The position numbers and the translations under genes were made by a program. The notes beneath the pieces are model-generated. The model had not been told where the DNA came from. It made no database searches and saw only the letters and a program-made list of their open reading frames with translations. A stretch of DNA of 64,000 nucleotides from Plectosphaerella cucumerina (taxonomy: Eukaryota > Ascomycota > Sordariomycetes > Glomerellales > Plectosphaerellaceae): positions 248,001-312,000 of the forward strand of contig JAGPXD010000007.1 of the NCBI GenBank assembly GCA_020746995.1. The letters are read 5' to 3'. Below, piece by piece: positions 10,644 to 22,752 of this stretch. Within the stretch, counting starts at the first letter, position 1. Each line of letters opens with the position of its first letter.

Positions 10644-13600
10644 CCGGTGGGGGGAGGATGAAAAGGGGGGGCCATGACATGTCGGCGGCGTTCTGAGAAG
10701 GCAAGCCGGCTTATGTGCAGGCTAGATAGGTACGGGACGTGGAAGCGATGGCCGCGTGGGAGTGAGTGGGAGAGAGGGAGTTGGCTCCCCTCCACGAGCT
10801 TCTTGAGCCAAAGAAACGTGCAGGCCTCGTGGAGGAGGGGCGTCCCCTTTGTCGTCAGAGACCGAGAGTGAATTGGACCGGAAGGACGGAGGACGGGGGA
10901 CGGAGGGATCGATGTCGGGTCAGGCAGAAGTGCAGCAGGGTCGGGCATTTTTGTATGTACCGTATGTGCGGTGGTGATGCGTTGTCAAACCAAAGACGCA
11001 GACGGAGGCGGATGGATGGGCAATATCTCGCGGCCCAATTGACTTTTGGACGCTGCCCGGGCTTCAAACTGTTGCTGCATGCTGTGCCAGTCGTTCGTTC
11101 GCTTTTTCTTCAAGAGGGAGGGGAGGGAGGGCGTTGGGTGTCAATTTCCTCCCGTTAAATCGCGTGTACGGCGCGGAGTTCTCTGGTCGGTGATTGGCCT
11201 AAAATCAGGGAACGCTCAAGTGGAAATGGAATGGAATTGCCCAAGATGCGGGTTCAGCGAGGGAGGAGCAGCAGGTGCAGGGCAAGCAGGGGTCGTGGCA
11301 GGCAGGCAGGCGCGGTGCAGGCGAGCAGATGGGGGCTGGATGATCACCTGCGGGTAAGATGATTGGTCAAAAATGGGATGGGCAGCAGGAAAGTCGCCCC
11401 CGAGCATCATTGTCTCTTCTCTAGTTAACAGGCAATATTCCATCCTCCCAGATTCAAGTTGAACCAGTCATCAGTATCATGGTCTCGAAACGCCCGGCGA
11501 GAAGAGACAAAACACGTCGTCATACACACCAACATACAGTATGCCTCGCCAGCCGTCAAGGCAGACCTGGATCGGACAAGTCGTCAAGCCAGATACTTGA
11601 GGGCGATGCGCATCTGATCTGGAGGCAGCCCAAACGCGCCCAATCCCAATCCCGGCCGACGCCGACTCCCCCGTCCACTTACACCAACCCCGAGGTGCGA
11701 AAGTTGCATGAGGCCGGCGCAGGACCTGCCGGCTTAGGCCTTTCCTCCTCCCCCAGGCCCCCGGCCTAGTCGTGGGCTCGGCGGCGTTGCCTGGACCAGG
11801 TGACGCTTCTCAAAACTTCTCGATCGTCCCGTCTGTCTGCCTGCCCACATGGCCTGTGTCTTCCAAGGAACATACGGAAGCCGGCCGATGTCATCCCCGA
11901 TCGAGGTTCAACCCCATAGGATGCGCTGCCGCATTGTACCACGCATCTCCAAAAAGCCCGGCCTGCGCGGACAGGGCGCACAAAAATGTCGGTCAAGCCA
12001 CCGTCTACCTTTCTCCCGATCCCTCCAAGGCGCCGCGTCGTCTCAGATGGCACACGGTATCGAGATGGACGAGGAACCGGGTGCCACGCCCATCGACTCC
12101 CTTCAACACCACCCTCCTCGCCGGCCAGGGCAGGGTACCCCCGGCATATCAAGAGCAGATGGGAGAGAGACGCCCCATATCCTCGACCGAAACCTGGCCC
12201 CCACGGCGAATCACGTCTCCCAATGTGGCGGCCTTGTTCGGCGCCGTTGACCTCCATACTTCGGAGGGGCATGATGAGTGCGTCCCTGATTAACGATGGA
12301 GGGGGGGCAGGCACGAGCTCCGAGAGGAAGGGAGGGGGACCAACTTCCAAGGGGGCACACACACTCACACATCGACGACTTCAAAGGCCATATGCAGCCT
12401 GGCATGGACCAGGGCCGTGACAGGAGCCAAGCTAGCAGACGCAGTAGCTGGCTGCCCGTCATCGCCGGAGGGGCCCTCCCCCTCCACCACCACCCAGCAG
12501 AGACAAGACACGCCTTTTCCCCGTGAGAGAGGGAGATCCTGACAAGCAAAAAAGCCTGCCGGGCCAATAGCCCGCCCCTCATCACTGCCTGCAAGCCGCG
12601 GGCCTTGCCCTTTCCAACCCAAGTGGCTCCCCGGCTCGCCTGCCCCAACACTCCCAATGCGCGCCGATACCATCGTCACGAGAACAAGTCTCCCCCAGAG
12701 GTCCAAAAAAGGGGCGGCCTGACCGCCGTTGCGTGCGACGTTGCTCGGATTGACCGGACGTGAACCAGTCGTACAACCTGGGCAACATCTCGCATGCCGG
12801 CCACGAGCCAGCCCCGTTCCCCCGTGGTGTGAGGTGCGAGGGGGGCGGAATTTCTGATTTCTCCCGGTGCGGCTTACCGCATGACGGCGCAAGGCATCGA
12901 ACGGCGGGCGTGAGAAGGCCCCTCCTTCGACATCGTGCTAGGCAGAACGAGCCGGACGACCGCGGGACGAGAAGCATCGGTCTCTGTTTGCGCATACGAA
13001 TCAAGCAGCCCGAAGAGATGCGCCGCACCTCAAAGTCCATTTCCTGTGGCTAGGCTCGCCACTGGGTGACAGGAGCGTGTACCGTATCCGTTCAAGTTGC
13101 GAGTATTTTGTGCGACGAATCAGGGCTGCTAAGCATGCAGCCAACGCGGGTTCCTCTGATGTCAGGTAAAGGACGTTCGATGCAAAGGTGCCATTTTCGG
13201 TCTCGGTCACGCTCGGCGGGGAGGGTAGTCAAAATCGCATCAAATAGCGAGCGGCAACACCACAGCCGCGGAGGGTAATATCACGAGTATTTAAAGACGT
13301 CCAACCCTCATACTGCCCGCCGAAGAAAGAATGGACGACGTCTGTCAACGGCGATTTTTCGACGTGCGTGTGCCATGCAGGACATGGGCTCATCACATCG
13401 CACCCGCCCATGTGCCATGCCATGCAGCGTCCCGTTGCGTGCAGAGCACACGCAGACAGACAGGGCAGGCAGGCAGGGCCATGAAGAACTCACAGGCCTC
13501 TCTCCTCACCGCACCCGCAAGGGCACCCTACCCCTCCTTGTCGCCACGACATGAAGATGTCATCACCCGAGGCATCACAGCACACTCTGACCACATTCCA

Positions 13601-13996
13601 GGCTCGAATCCAAGAGGGGGAAAATCAGCGCGCGCTCTTCTTTTGGAGCCTTGCCTACCATGTTATTGTGTTGCCGTTGTTTGTTCTTACTAAATTTACA
13701 AGTCATGTGAGGGCCCGTCTGCCAGCCCAGAAAACCTCATCTCATCCTCCCCATGCACATGAAAGTCTTTGCTATCTATTTGCCAGACCAGTCCGTTCCC
13801 GTGCTCCTGCCCTGCCGAGTCCTCGGCAGTGTATATGCCCATGCTCAGTACCCCGCGCCGGTGTCCATCCGCAGCTATCCATCCGCGGCATCATGCCCGA
13901 AATGCGAAAACCCGAGCTCTGACAGCAATTTTTATCCTGTTCGCCCTTCCTTCACACCCTGGCAGCGAGCCACGCTTGTATGATGTTGACCTTGGT

Positions 13997-15250
13997 CTAC
14001 GTGAAGACCTTGAGGAAACCCCAGATACCCGCACCGCTAAGAACAGGGATGGTGAGGTTGTCGTCCCAGCCAAAAATGTCGACGACCTCGCTGGCGGCGG
14101 CGATGAAGCCGCTCCAGATGCTCATAACGCCCAGAGCGACCGCGCCCGAGATGGTGGCCTGCTCCTTGGAAAGACCGGTAAGCTCCCTGAGGGTCTCGGG
14201 GAGGCGCAGGCTGCCCTGGAACATCATCCCCTCGTCGCCAGCCTTGGGTCCGTACGTCGGGATGACCCACCCCCACCAGATGTAGCAGGAGGCGATGCCG
14301 ACCATGAAGGCAGCCAGCGAGCCGGCAAGAGACTTGCCCTTGCGGATGCGAGGGGTGTAGCGGCCCCAGAGGCGGCCAAAGGTCGAAGCGGCCGTGTCGC
14401 ACCAGCTGAGCAGTAGGACGGCAGCGACACCGACGTCCTTGGGGAGGAACTGGAGCACGATCCAGCCGCCCAGGAGGTAGAAGATGACGCCGTTCCAGCC
14501 CGCGTACTCGCTCTCGCGCATCAGGGCGCCGAGGACGGACACGTAGAAGCGGTTGAAGCCGGCGTGCCAGTGGCGGAGCCAGTCGGCCGTCGTGATGGGC
14601 ACGAGGGCGGCCAGAAGCCACGGGGCGACGTCGCGCGTCTGCCTCTCGGTGATGTAGAGCCAGAAGGCGAAGAAACCGATGGAGACGTGCAGCACCTTGC
14701 GAGGCACCTCGTGCCTGTGGACGAAAGTGCGCCACTTGCGGTGGATGGGAATGAGGCCCAGCGGGCTCGGGGACCGGCTGAAATCTCGCCAGCTCCAGCC
14801 GGCCGGGGCGGCCGAGGGCACGGTAAGATGACCGTTTGTCTGGGGCGTCTTGACGCTGGAGGTCGTCGCTGTCGTTGTTGCGGTCGTGGTCGTCGACGCT
14901 GATGACGATGACGTCGTGGCACTGTTCGCGATGGGCTTGCTCGACAATACGGGCGACTTGGGCCCTTTCGCGGAGGTCATGGGCTTGATTCGCCGCGCAC
15001 CGATGGGCGAACGGCTCCGAGTGCGTGCCCTCCTCAGCTCGATGGGATCCGAATCCTCCTCATCCTCCTCTTCGATGTGTTGTTCGCTAACGGGCTGGGG
15101 CGTCGGACGGCGCTTTCGTGCGGCGGAGCGGGTGAAGTAGCCGCCATCTTGCGAAGAGGCGTCCTGGAGTTCGGAGGGTGTCGGGCTCGGGGAGATGACA
15201 CGCGGGGTAGCGGGCGTTGCGCCCATGTTGTTCTTGCTCCGCGTTGACAT
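13997..15250 (-). CDS. DGK1: CTP-dependent diacylglycerol kinase DGK1 (ER membrane)
   Basis: A single exon of 417 residues from ATG 15250; the frame stays open upstream to 15613 but those residues resemble leader. Residues 1-150 are disordered and basic, with acidic EEEDEEDSDP near 60-69 and a Ser/Thr tract at 111-132 that is almost pure S and T. The catalytic CTP-transferase-like domain begins about residue 172 with RKWRTFVHRHEVPRKVLHVS, followed by hydrophobic helices near 188-201, 209-223, 253-270, 274-285, 308-332 and 364-386. The motif SWCDTAASTFGRLWGR (282-297) matches the conserved nucleotide-binding region of the DGK1/CDP-DAG-synthase-like family. In yeast Dgk1 makes phosphatidate from diacylglycerol with CTP at the nuclear/ER membrane, opposing the Pah1 phosphatase. 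Divergent from SPB4 across about 1.3 kb. Confidence 0.9.
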   Translation of the reverse strand: MSTRSKNNMGATPATPRVISPSPTPSELQDASSQDGGYFTRSAARKRRPTPQPVSEQHIEEEDEEDSDPIELRRARTRSRSPIGARRIKPMTSAKGPKSPVLSSKPIANSATTSSSSASTTTTATTTATTSSVKTPQTNGHLTVPSAAPAGWSWRDFSRSPSPLGLIPIHRKWRTFVHRHEVPRKVLHVSIGFFAFWLYITERQTRDVAPWLLAALVPITTADWLRHWHAGFNRFYVSVLGALMRESEYAGWNGVIFYLLGGWIVLQFLPKDVGVAAVLLLSWCDTAASTFGRLWGRYTPRIRKGKSLAGSLAAFMVGIASCYIWWGWVIPTYGPKAGDEGMMFQGSLRLPETLRELTGLSKEQATISGAVALGVMSIWSGFIAAASEVVDIFGWDDNLTIPVLSGAGIWGFLKVFT

Positions 15251-16588
15251 GGAGTCGTAGGGGAAAGGAGGCAGGACGGGCGAGGGGGCGGCGCCTGCGA
15301 GGAAAGGGCGGAAGGAGAAGAAGGCCAAGGGCCAGAAGCGGGAGTGGAGATGTCTGTCCTTTCGCGAGCAACGGAGCCCCCGGTCGTCGGGGTCCGAGGC
15401 GAAGAGGAAGTCGAAGAAGCGGGTGTTATGGTGCTGGGGCAGCAGGAAGGAGGCGGCGTGTGCTATGGGATCCAGCGTGATGGTGGTGGCGGGTGTCGGG
15501 GGAGCAGCAGAGGTCAGCCCTGCCGCATTGCGGTCCCGCGGGATGGTGATATGGGCGACGGCGGCGGGACTCGTCGGACGCGGCGGACATGCGGCTGCCA
15601 GGGGGGAGAACAAGATAAGGGGAGCGAGGAGGGGGCGAAGGCGTGCGCGTGGGCGGCCTGCGAGACGGCGATGATAACAATGGTGACAGGGCGGCGCAGG
15701 AGTCGAGCTCGGGTGCGGCGGAGGCGCGGCGTGGGATCATGTGCGGAAACCGGAGTCGGGGTTTGTGACCGCTGCGAGATTCTTTTTTACAGTACTCGGG
15801 GCGCAACGCTGGCTGGTTCGGGCGAAGGTCGAGTCGCTCGGGGGCGTGTTGGGAGAGGGCGGCGGGTGGAGGATTTTTTTTCCCAGAGTCCCGACTGGTT
15901 GCTAAACCCGGGGCGCGCGCCAGCCTGAGGCCCCAGTGGCATCGGGGGTTCGCTGTGGAGCAGGGCGCCTGGTCACAAGCCAGGCCAGGGGCCCAGGAGG
16001 CAGCGACGGGTGCAGTGGTGCGGGTGTTAGTGCGCTGTGGCACTCGCAGAGGTCGAGGCGGTGACTCGGCCTGGAGCAGGCACACCACCGGCGGCGGGAG
16101 TGGCGTGGTACCTCTGTTTACGTGTGGTCCTCACCAGACCTCGAGGTTCTCTGAGTGTCTATCGACCGACGAGGCCTCCTTCTCCCGCATGTGCAATATC
16201 TGTCCTTCCTTCCCCTCTCCTCCCTGCTTGCCTGCTTCCTGCACCTCGCTCGCCCATCATGTCCTGTGTCTCAGACATACGTCAGTCGACCGCACCTAGC
16301 GGCCGTCTTCCTGTCGTGTGATATCACCGGCTCCTGCTCATTCGCTCCGTCGGTTGCAGCCGAAGCATCAAGTCCCGTCGTCCCCAGTACCCACTTTAGC
16401 GATTCCATGTAATCCGATAAGATAAGATAGAAGATTAGATCGTCCCGACGAAAAAAAGTTGCTGCGCTGCGTATCGGCCATGCCCCTCTGACCGGACGGT
16501 GAAGCGCCCGTCGCGACATTGCCAGTTGAGATATTCCGGACCTCAGTGTACTTTTGCCCATTGTCGCCGGTCACCGAAACACAAAGAC
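15251..16588. other. Divergent promoter region of DGK1 and SPB4
   Basis: About 1.3 kb with no gene. The left part still reads open in the DGK1 frame but shows leader-like composition; the right part is C/T-rich just upstream of the SPB4 start. Confidence 0.55.
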
Positions 16589-18621
16589 ATGGCCCCGGCA
16601 GAGCAGAAAAAGAAGGACCCCAGAGACTGGAAGGGGCTGCAGCCGCCTCTGGCCGAGTACGATCTCTCCCTCTTCCTCGCCCCGACGAATGCGCCGTGCT
16701 AATCCCCGTCGCAGCTGGATCCTCGACTATGTCTCCAGCCAGAGCTTCCAGCGGATGACCCCCGTCCAGGCCGCCTGTATCCCCCAGTTCCTCGGAAACA
16801 AGGATGTCGTCGTCGAGGTATACCTCCCTAACCCTCGTCTCTCTCACCCAGTGCTGACCCCTCCGCCTCCAGGCCGTCACCGGCAGCGGAAAGACACTAT
16901 CGTTCCTCGTCCCCATCGTCCAAAAACTCATGCGCCTCGATGAGCCGACAAAACGAAGCCATGTATTCGCCATCGTCGTCTCTCCCACCCGCGAGCTTGC
17001 CTACCAGATTCACGAAGTCCTCACGAGCCTCGTCCGCTTCCACGCCCCCTCGGCCGAGATGCTGCCATACCTGAAGGAGGACGACAAGAGGCCCGACTCA
17101 ACCGTGCCAGTGATAGTGCCGCAGCTTCTCGTCGGTGGCACGACCACAACGCAGCAGGACCTCAGCTTCTTCGTGCGGCACGCCCCCAACGTCCTCGTGT
17201 CCACCCCCGGCCGCCTGGTCGAGCTCCTCTCCTCGCCCCAGGTCCGCTGCCCCCAGAGCAGCTTCGAGATGCTCGTCCTCGACGAGGCCGATCGTATCCT
17301 CGACATGGGTTTCCGCCAGGACCTGCAGAAGATCCTCTCCTACCTCCCCAAGCAGCGCCGCACCGGCCTCTTCAGTGCCTCCGTCTCCGAGGCCGTCTCC
17401 CAGATCATCACCGTCGGTCTGCGCAACCCCGTCAAGATCGCCGTCCGCGTCAAGAGCCTGCGCGACGGCAACATCATCGAGGACCGAAAGATCCCCGCCA
17501 GTCTGCAGATGGGCTATCTCCTCACCCCCGCGAACCAAAAACTGCCCGCCCTCTGCCAACTACTCGAGAAGCTCGAGCCGCGGCCGCAGAAGACCATCGT
17601 CTTCCTCTCCACGTGCGCCGCCGTCGACTACTTCCAACATGGTCTGCCGAATCTTCTCCCAGAAGGCTTCAATCTTGTGCCCCTCCACGGCAAGCTGCCG
17701 CCCAAGGTCCGCGAGAAGAGCTTTACCAAATTCCTGAAATCCGTCTCCCCATCCGTCCTCCTCTGCACCGATCTTGCCGCACGCGGTCTCGATATCCCAC
17801 AAGTCGACCTCGTCTGCCAAGTCGACCCTCCTTCGGACCCCAAGGTCTTCATCCACCGCGCTGGCCGCGCCGGCAGAGCTGGCCGCAAGGGTCTGGCCGT
17901 CGTTCTCCTCCACCCCGGCCGGGAAGAAGACTACATCCCCTTCCTCGAAGTCCGCAAGACCCCTATCCATCCCCTCACAAACCCCTCCATAGAGCTCTCC
18001 GACGCCGCCGCCGAAGCCGCCACAGAATCTCTGCGCTCTCTTGTCCGCGCCGACCGCGCACATCAAGACAAGGCCCAACGCGCCTTCGTATCCTGGGTGC
18101 GCAGCTATGCCGCCCACCAGACATCCTCCATTTTCCGCCTGAAGGACCTCGACTGGACCCTCCTGGGTCAAGCCTGGGGTCTCCTCCGCCTCCCCACCAT
18201 GCCAGAGCTGAAGAACTGGGACGGCGACCGCACCGTCGGCGCCGGCCCCACGGACTGGGACAACTTCGCATACAAGGACAAGGTCCGCGAAAAGGCACGC
18301 CTTGAGGCTCTCGAAGCCGAGCGGAGCGGCGAGACAAAGGCCAAGGACGATGACCGCCACACCCGCAAGCGCCGCAACACCGAAGCGTGGAGCGACAAGC
18401 ACCAGAAGGCGGACCTGCGTGTCGAGAGGCGCGAGAAGAGGCACAAGCGCCGTGATGTGGAGCGGGAGAGCAAGATGGACGACGACGAGAAGGCAAAGGA
18501 TGCGGAGCTGAAGGAGCTGATCATGCAGGTCAGGAGGCAGAACCTGGCAAAGGGCAAGGCGCCGGCGACGACGAAGGCGACGAAGGCGGCAGCAGATGAT
18601 GAGTTTGAGGGTTTTGACTAG
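16589..18621 (+). CDS. SPB4: DEAD-box ATP-dependent RNA helicase SPB4 (60S ribosome assembly)
   Basis: Three exons, 16589-16656, 16715-16817 and 16873-18621, with introns of 58 and 55 bases, give 639 residues, the usual SPB4 size. All helicase motifs are legible: a Q motif region ending MTPVQAACIPQF, motif I AVTGSGKT (58-65), PTRELAYQ, TPGRL, DEAD (194-197), SAS (225-227), then LHGK, ARGLD and HRAGRAGR (from about 385). The C-terminal third has the family-specific FVSWVRSYAAHQ and WGLLRLPTMPEL segments, followed by a charged Lys/Glu/Arg tail typical of nucleolar proteins. Yeast Spb4 is a nucleolar helicase needed for pre-60S maturation and 25S rRNA processing. The intron splitting codon 23 hides the first exon from single-frame reading. 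Confidence 0.93.
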
Positions 18622-19329
18622 CCGTGACACTGTATTGATACACGACGAGAATGATACCTTAGAATGGCGGGCAAAGTCTGCTAATGTTTTGGATCTCCCA
18701 CGCAAGTTGATGGTTCATCATCCATGTTGCCATATTCCCCAGTTGTACATCATCTCACATGAGATATTTTCTTGGGGTATTGATTATAAATTCAATTGTC
18801 TCCGACCCGAGACTAGCAATATTTGAAAAGCGGCCGTGAAAGAATGAATGGTCTCGTAACCGTACCCTCTACATGTAGACGGCACAAGCGGACGAACCCA
18901 GGCAGAGGAATACCTCCACCAGCATGGCCCCTCGGGTATCATTTCATTACCAGTTCATCCCGCCACCGGAACCATTGCATCTTCTTCTCGTACAAGTACA
19001 ATTCGTCTCATTTGTGTCTTTTTCTGGTTTTGTGTTGCGCAGGGTTGAAGAACATGGGGTATATCGGGGGAGAAGCAGCGCGTGGTCGAAAGCAATGTGG
19101 GACGCATAAATCGAGGGGTATACTGCCAAATGGCCGAGGCGCTCAAGGACTGTCGAATGGCAGAAGGTGTAAACGCTGAAGCCGCAACAATGAGTGAGAT
19201 CGGTTGGCGAAAACCCCCAGTCGTGCAGGGGACCGAAAGCAATCAAGGATCTCGAAATCAGGTAGACCACCCTGTTCCTTGCCAAACGGACACCCTCAAG
19301 TCAGCACTCGAAAGTATACAGACGCATGT
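18622..19329. other. Convergent 3' region of SPB4 and the stomatin-family gene
   Basis: About 0.7 kb, AT-richer than its neighbours near 18,640-18,830. No gene or RNA is evident. Confidence 0.55.
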
Positions 19330-20596
19330 TTAAATGGTCTCGATCACACGGGAGTTGATAGCTTGTTGCAAGCCGGAATCCTGACCTCCAAAGTCGCGGA
19401 AGCCGCCCTCCTGCGGCTGCGGCTGCTGTGTGCGCGTGTCATCGGCGGCGGTAGAGCCGACGAGGTTCTTCATGTCGGGCATGCCCTGGCTGGCGCCAGG
19501 CAGGAAGATGACCTTGCTGTTAGCCGACTTGGCCATGGCCTGCATGGCCTCGAGGTAGCGGATCTGCATGGCAGGGGCCGACGAGAGAATGTCGGCAGCC
19601 TGGCGCATGAGCTTGGCAGACTCGACCTATGAAGGTGTCAGTGGATGCCGGGTTGAGGGTGTTGATATGGAAGAGTAAACGTACCTCGGCCTTGGCGGCA
19701 ATGATCTTGGATTCACCAATGCGCTTGCTCTGGGCGGCCATGGAGAGAGACTCCTGGAGCTCCTGGCTGAAGATGATGTCCTTGATGAGCATGCTCTCAA
19801 CCTGAACACCCCACCCAGCGGCGACATCCTCGATGATCTCGCCGATGGACTGGGCAATCTCCTCGCGACGCTCGATGACATCTTGAAGAATGCGGGCACC
19901 GATGACGTGGCGAAGAGTGGTCTGAGTGCGCTCAACGAGAGCCTGACGGACGTTGGAGATACCGAAGGCGGCCTTGTGAGGGGCGACGATGTGGTAGTAG
20001 ATGACCGAGGTGAGGTGCAGAGTCACGTTGTCCTTGGTCATGCAGGTTTGCTGGGGGACCTCCGCGATCTGAATCTTGACATCGACCTGGATGAGCCTCT
20101 CGCTGAGAGGGTTGACCTGGACGAGACCGGGGTCGACGGCCTTGTAGAACTTGCCGAACTTGGTGACGAGACCGACATTGCCTTGGCCGACGCTCTTGAA
20201 GGGGTTGGGGCAACAAATGCAGCAGGGGACAGCGCCCATGGTTCCAATGACAGCACCCGCAGCATTGACTAATTGGTGGTGTGGTCAGCGGCGCGCTTCT
20301 AAAACAGTAGAAGAGGGTCTCAACATACTCATGGTTCCGTACCATCCCTCGTCGTTGGCGTTGGCGTCAACAACAGTGGCATAGCTGCGCTGCAAGTCCT
20401 CCTTGGTAGGGGGCTTCACAGCCATCTTGTGGGTGGGCTGGAAACCAGTGGCAGCGTCCTTGTCGATGATGCCTTTGCCACTTCCGTTGGTCGACTGGCC
20501 GACGGTCGAAGGTCCGTTGGTCGAGGGGCCGCCCTCCTCAGTGGAGAACTTGCCGTGAGCCTCCGTGTTGAACATTGTGTGCTCGGGGCCGCTCAT
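19330..20596 (-). CDS. Stomatin-family SPFH/Band 7 membrane protein
   Basis: Three minus-strand exons, 20596-20329, 20268-19685 and 19626-19330, with 60- and 58-base introns, encode 382 residues. Residues 1-90 are polar and disordered. A short hydrophobic stretch INAAGAVIGTMGAV leads into PCCICCPNPF, a Cys-rich turn well suited to palmitoylation. The SPFH domain follows (GQGNVGLVTKFGKFYKAVDPG, VDVKIQIAEVP, VTLHLTSVIYYHI, TTLRHVIGARIL, RREEIAQSIGEIIEDVAAGWG) and ends in an Ala/Glu-rich helix. The C-terminal exon has a coiled segment and a Gln/Gly-rich tail. Stomatins scaffold membrane microdomains and modulate channels; fungal members are reported at the plasma membrane or in mitochondria. No transmembrane helix is certain, so attachment is probably a hairpin plus lipid. 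Confidence 0.88.
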
Positions 20597-22752
20597 TGTA
20601 GGATTTTGTGAGAGGTTGCGATCTGAGTGTTGGTTCGAGGTGTGTAGGAGAGTTGAACCCTGGATATGGGACGGTCGTCGTGGAGGTCTGTTGGATGGAA
20701 GCCTGGGTGGTTCGTGCCTTCTGGGGAGACGGAAACGTGGGGTGATGAGGAAACGTCTGATATTTGTACCACTTTGCCCAGGCTGCCTGGCCTTTCCAGA
20801 GCTGCTGTGTGTGTCACGAGGGGCCTGCGCCAGGAAGGAAGGATCGAAACAGATGGCCGGGGCAATGTAAGGCTCACTGGCACTTCGCCTGCCCCGAGCC
20901 GGGCGACCTGTCGCAGGCTGTGCTGCTGCTTCAATGTTCCAATGTTGACGGCGCCCAGAGCTCTAGCGAGTCTTGGGTGGTGGGGACCTCCACAGCACGG
21001 CGCCGGTGTCCCAAGCTCGGGCTGCTGCAGTGGACGCACACCGGCCCATCCTGCCACTCACAGCAGTTGAGGGGGGTCCTTCCCAGCGTTGCCCTGCAGG
21101 GATGAGGTGTGGGAGAGGCAGTGTTTCATTGGGCCAGCGGGGCACGGATCTGGCACCTGCCGCTCGTGCCCCGCCCAAAGCACCTGCCTGGCCTGTCCCA
21201 GTGCGCCCGACGGTGCACTGATGAGCAGTGGAATGGAAGCTCGGCTTCACCTCAGTTCCTGGTGACGAACACTCCAAGCTGTCAGGGGGTAGCATGTTGT
21301 CTCCCCATTGTATCAGTATTTTGGGCTTACTTCTTCTACGGAGACTACACTCGGCTTCGCGGCACCAACATCAAACCACTGGGTGACTCGGTCGTCGGGT
21401 TGGAGATTGGCTTCGCCGCCACGGCAATAACATCTGCAACGTCCAGCCAGAGGCATACACGGAACTCAAATTCGCCAATACGAAGTACGGTTTACAGTAC
21501 GTCCCAAGTATCCGGCGATATCTGGCAAGCTTGAATGCGCCTCGAAAATCAGCCCTCCGCCCGGCCACAGCGGCGCGTGCTTATCGTTAGCAACCCCGAG
21601 GCTGGCCCTGCGCCTCTACTTCGCCCTGTCCCAGCGCTTTGTTCTTCGGCTCCTTTTTCCTCGGGCGCGTCGACCGGGGCCAGCGCTACTCGTACGGTTG
21701 GCCCCAGGAGTTCCTCCGCCCCCGATCCATGCTGGATCTTAAGGACCCCTCAATCTCCACAGGGACGGAGAGACTCGACTCACTCGAGACTTGAGCTATC
21801 GAGAACGGAAATCACGGCTTCGGTGTACAGTGCATGCGCCCGCTCGATCGCCTACTCTGCTACGGAGGACGCGTGTTCTGCGCGATGTCGGCTATTGGAT
21901 GCGCCGACTTGGGTGGTGCCACGCGTGACGGCGATAGGGTGGATGGATGGCTGCCGTCCTTCACGGCACTTTGGTGACTTCATCGATAAATCGCCCATCC
22001 TTGCCCAGCCCTACACTACTAGCAATTGGCGGACTGCTCCGGGGACGGCGGGGAGTCGGGCACCAAGCTGATCGACGAGACGCCTCTGTCCAAAGAGACG
22101 CCCCGATCAGCGGCTCGAGTCCACTCACCGAGAGAAAATGTTCCGATCTTTGCGGTGCTCGTGACCTGCACTGCCTTGCTTGACAACTGGGAGCCCATCC
22201 TTAGTCTGCTGTCCCGGGCAACTCGGCAGCCGCACGTGGGGAATCCGACGATGCGCCGCTTTGCCTCCTCCGCGTCCGCAACGGAGCCGAGAGATCAGCA
22301 CCAGCCCCGTCAAAGCCTTCCAGAATCCTTCCATGAGATCGCACTGCCTCCTGTCTTCGCCACACGATAATCGAGTCTTCGGCGTTGAGTTTGAACATTG
22401 CTAGGAACTGCTGGTTCACCCGCCAACTGCCATGGCTGCATGGTTAAATTGGCAATCATTTACGAGTGTCGATTTCTGGGCGCCAAGTCATGCCAAGGTC
22501 GCACACCCGAAGTGCTTGTTAGTCATCAGCAGACGTTTTGAGGCCCGATCGCTCTGTACTCGAGACTAGGGTGCTCCCGCAAATCTCGGGTGATGTGGTC
22601 CGCAATGTCGCACCTTATACCCTTTCTGAGCGACGAAGCGCAACCTCGGGCAAAGGGTGAACAGCCGTCCTGCGGCTTCTGTCGAATGATGTCTGCGAGT
22701 TTAGCACAAGGCCACACATTTTGGGGGTATCATAATATAGACGTAGTTTCCA
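20597..22752. other. Intergenic, about 2.2 kb
   Basis: Upstream of the stomatin-family gene and downstream of the CIR_N gene, both on the minus strand. Small ORFs on either strand carry no domain. No RNA gene or repeat stands out. Confidence 0.5.

Larger units (their letters stand above)
8927..13996. other. Gene-free stretch of about 5 kb
   Basis: The longest such stretch in the window, lying upstream of the KxDL gene and downstream of DGK1. ORFs up to 231 codons occur on both strands (9486-10181 minus, 10331-10948 minus, 11766-12368 minus) but overlap each other, lack domains and do not join by splicing. G-rich and purine-rich runs are common at 9.4-11.2 kb. A TATTTAAA element at about 13,288-13,296 on the plus strand precedes an ATG at 13,331 (120-codon ORF of no recognisable type). 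No tRNA, rRNA or transposon ORF or terminal repeat was seen. It could hold a long non-coding RNA or an extended promoter. Confidence 0.5.

Noticed and set aside
11766..12368. 200-codon minus ORF in the gene-free stretch
   Set aside because: Low-complexity Arg/Gly-rich translation, matched by an equally long plus ORF; no start context or homology signal.
17560..18705. 381-codon antisense ORF over SPB4
   Set aside because: Lies entirely opposite conserved helicase codons; Leu/Val/Ala-rich shadow typical of the complement of Lys/Glu/Asp codons.
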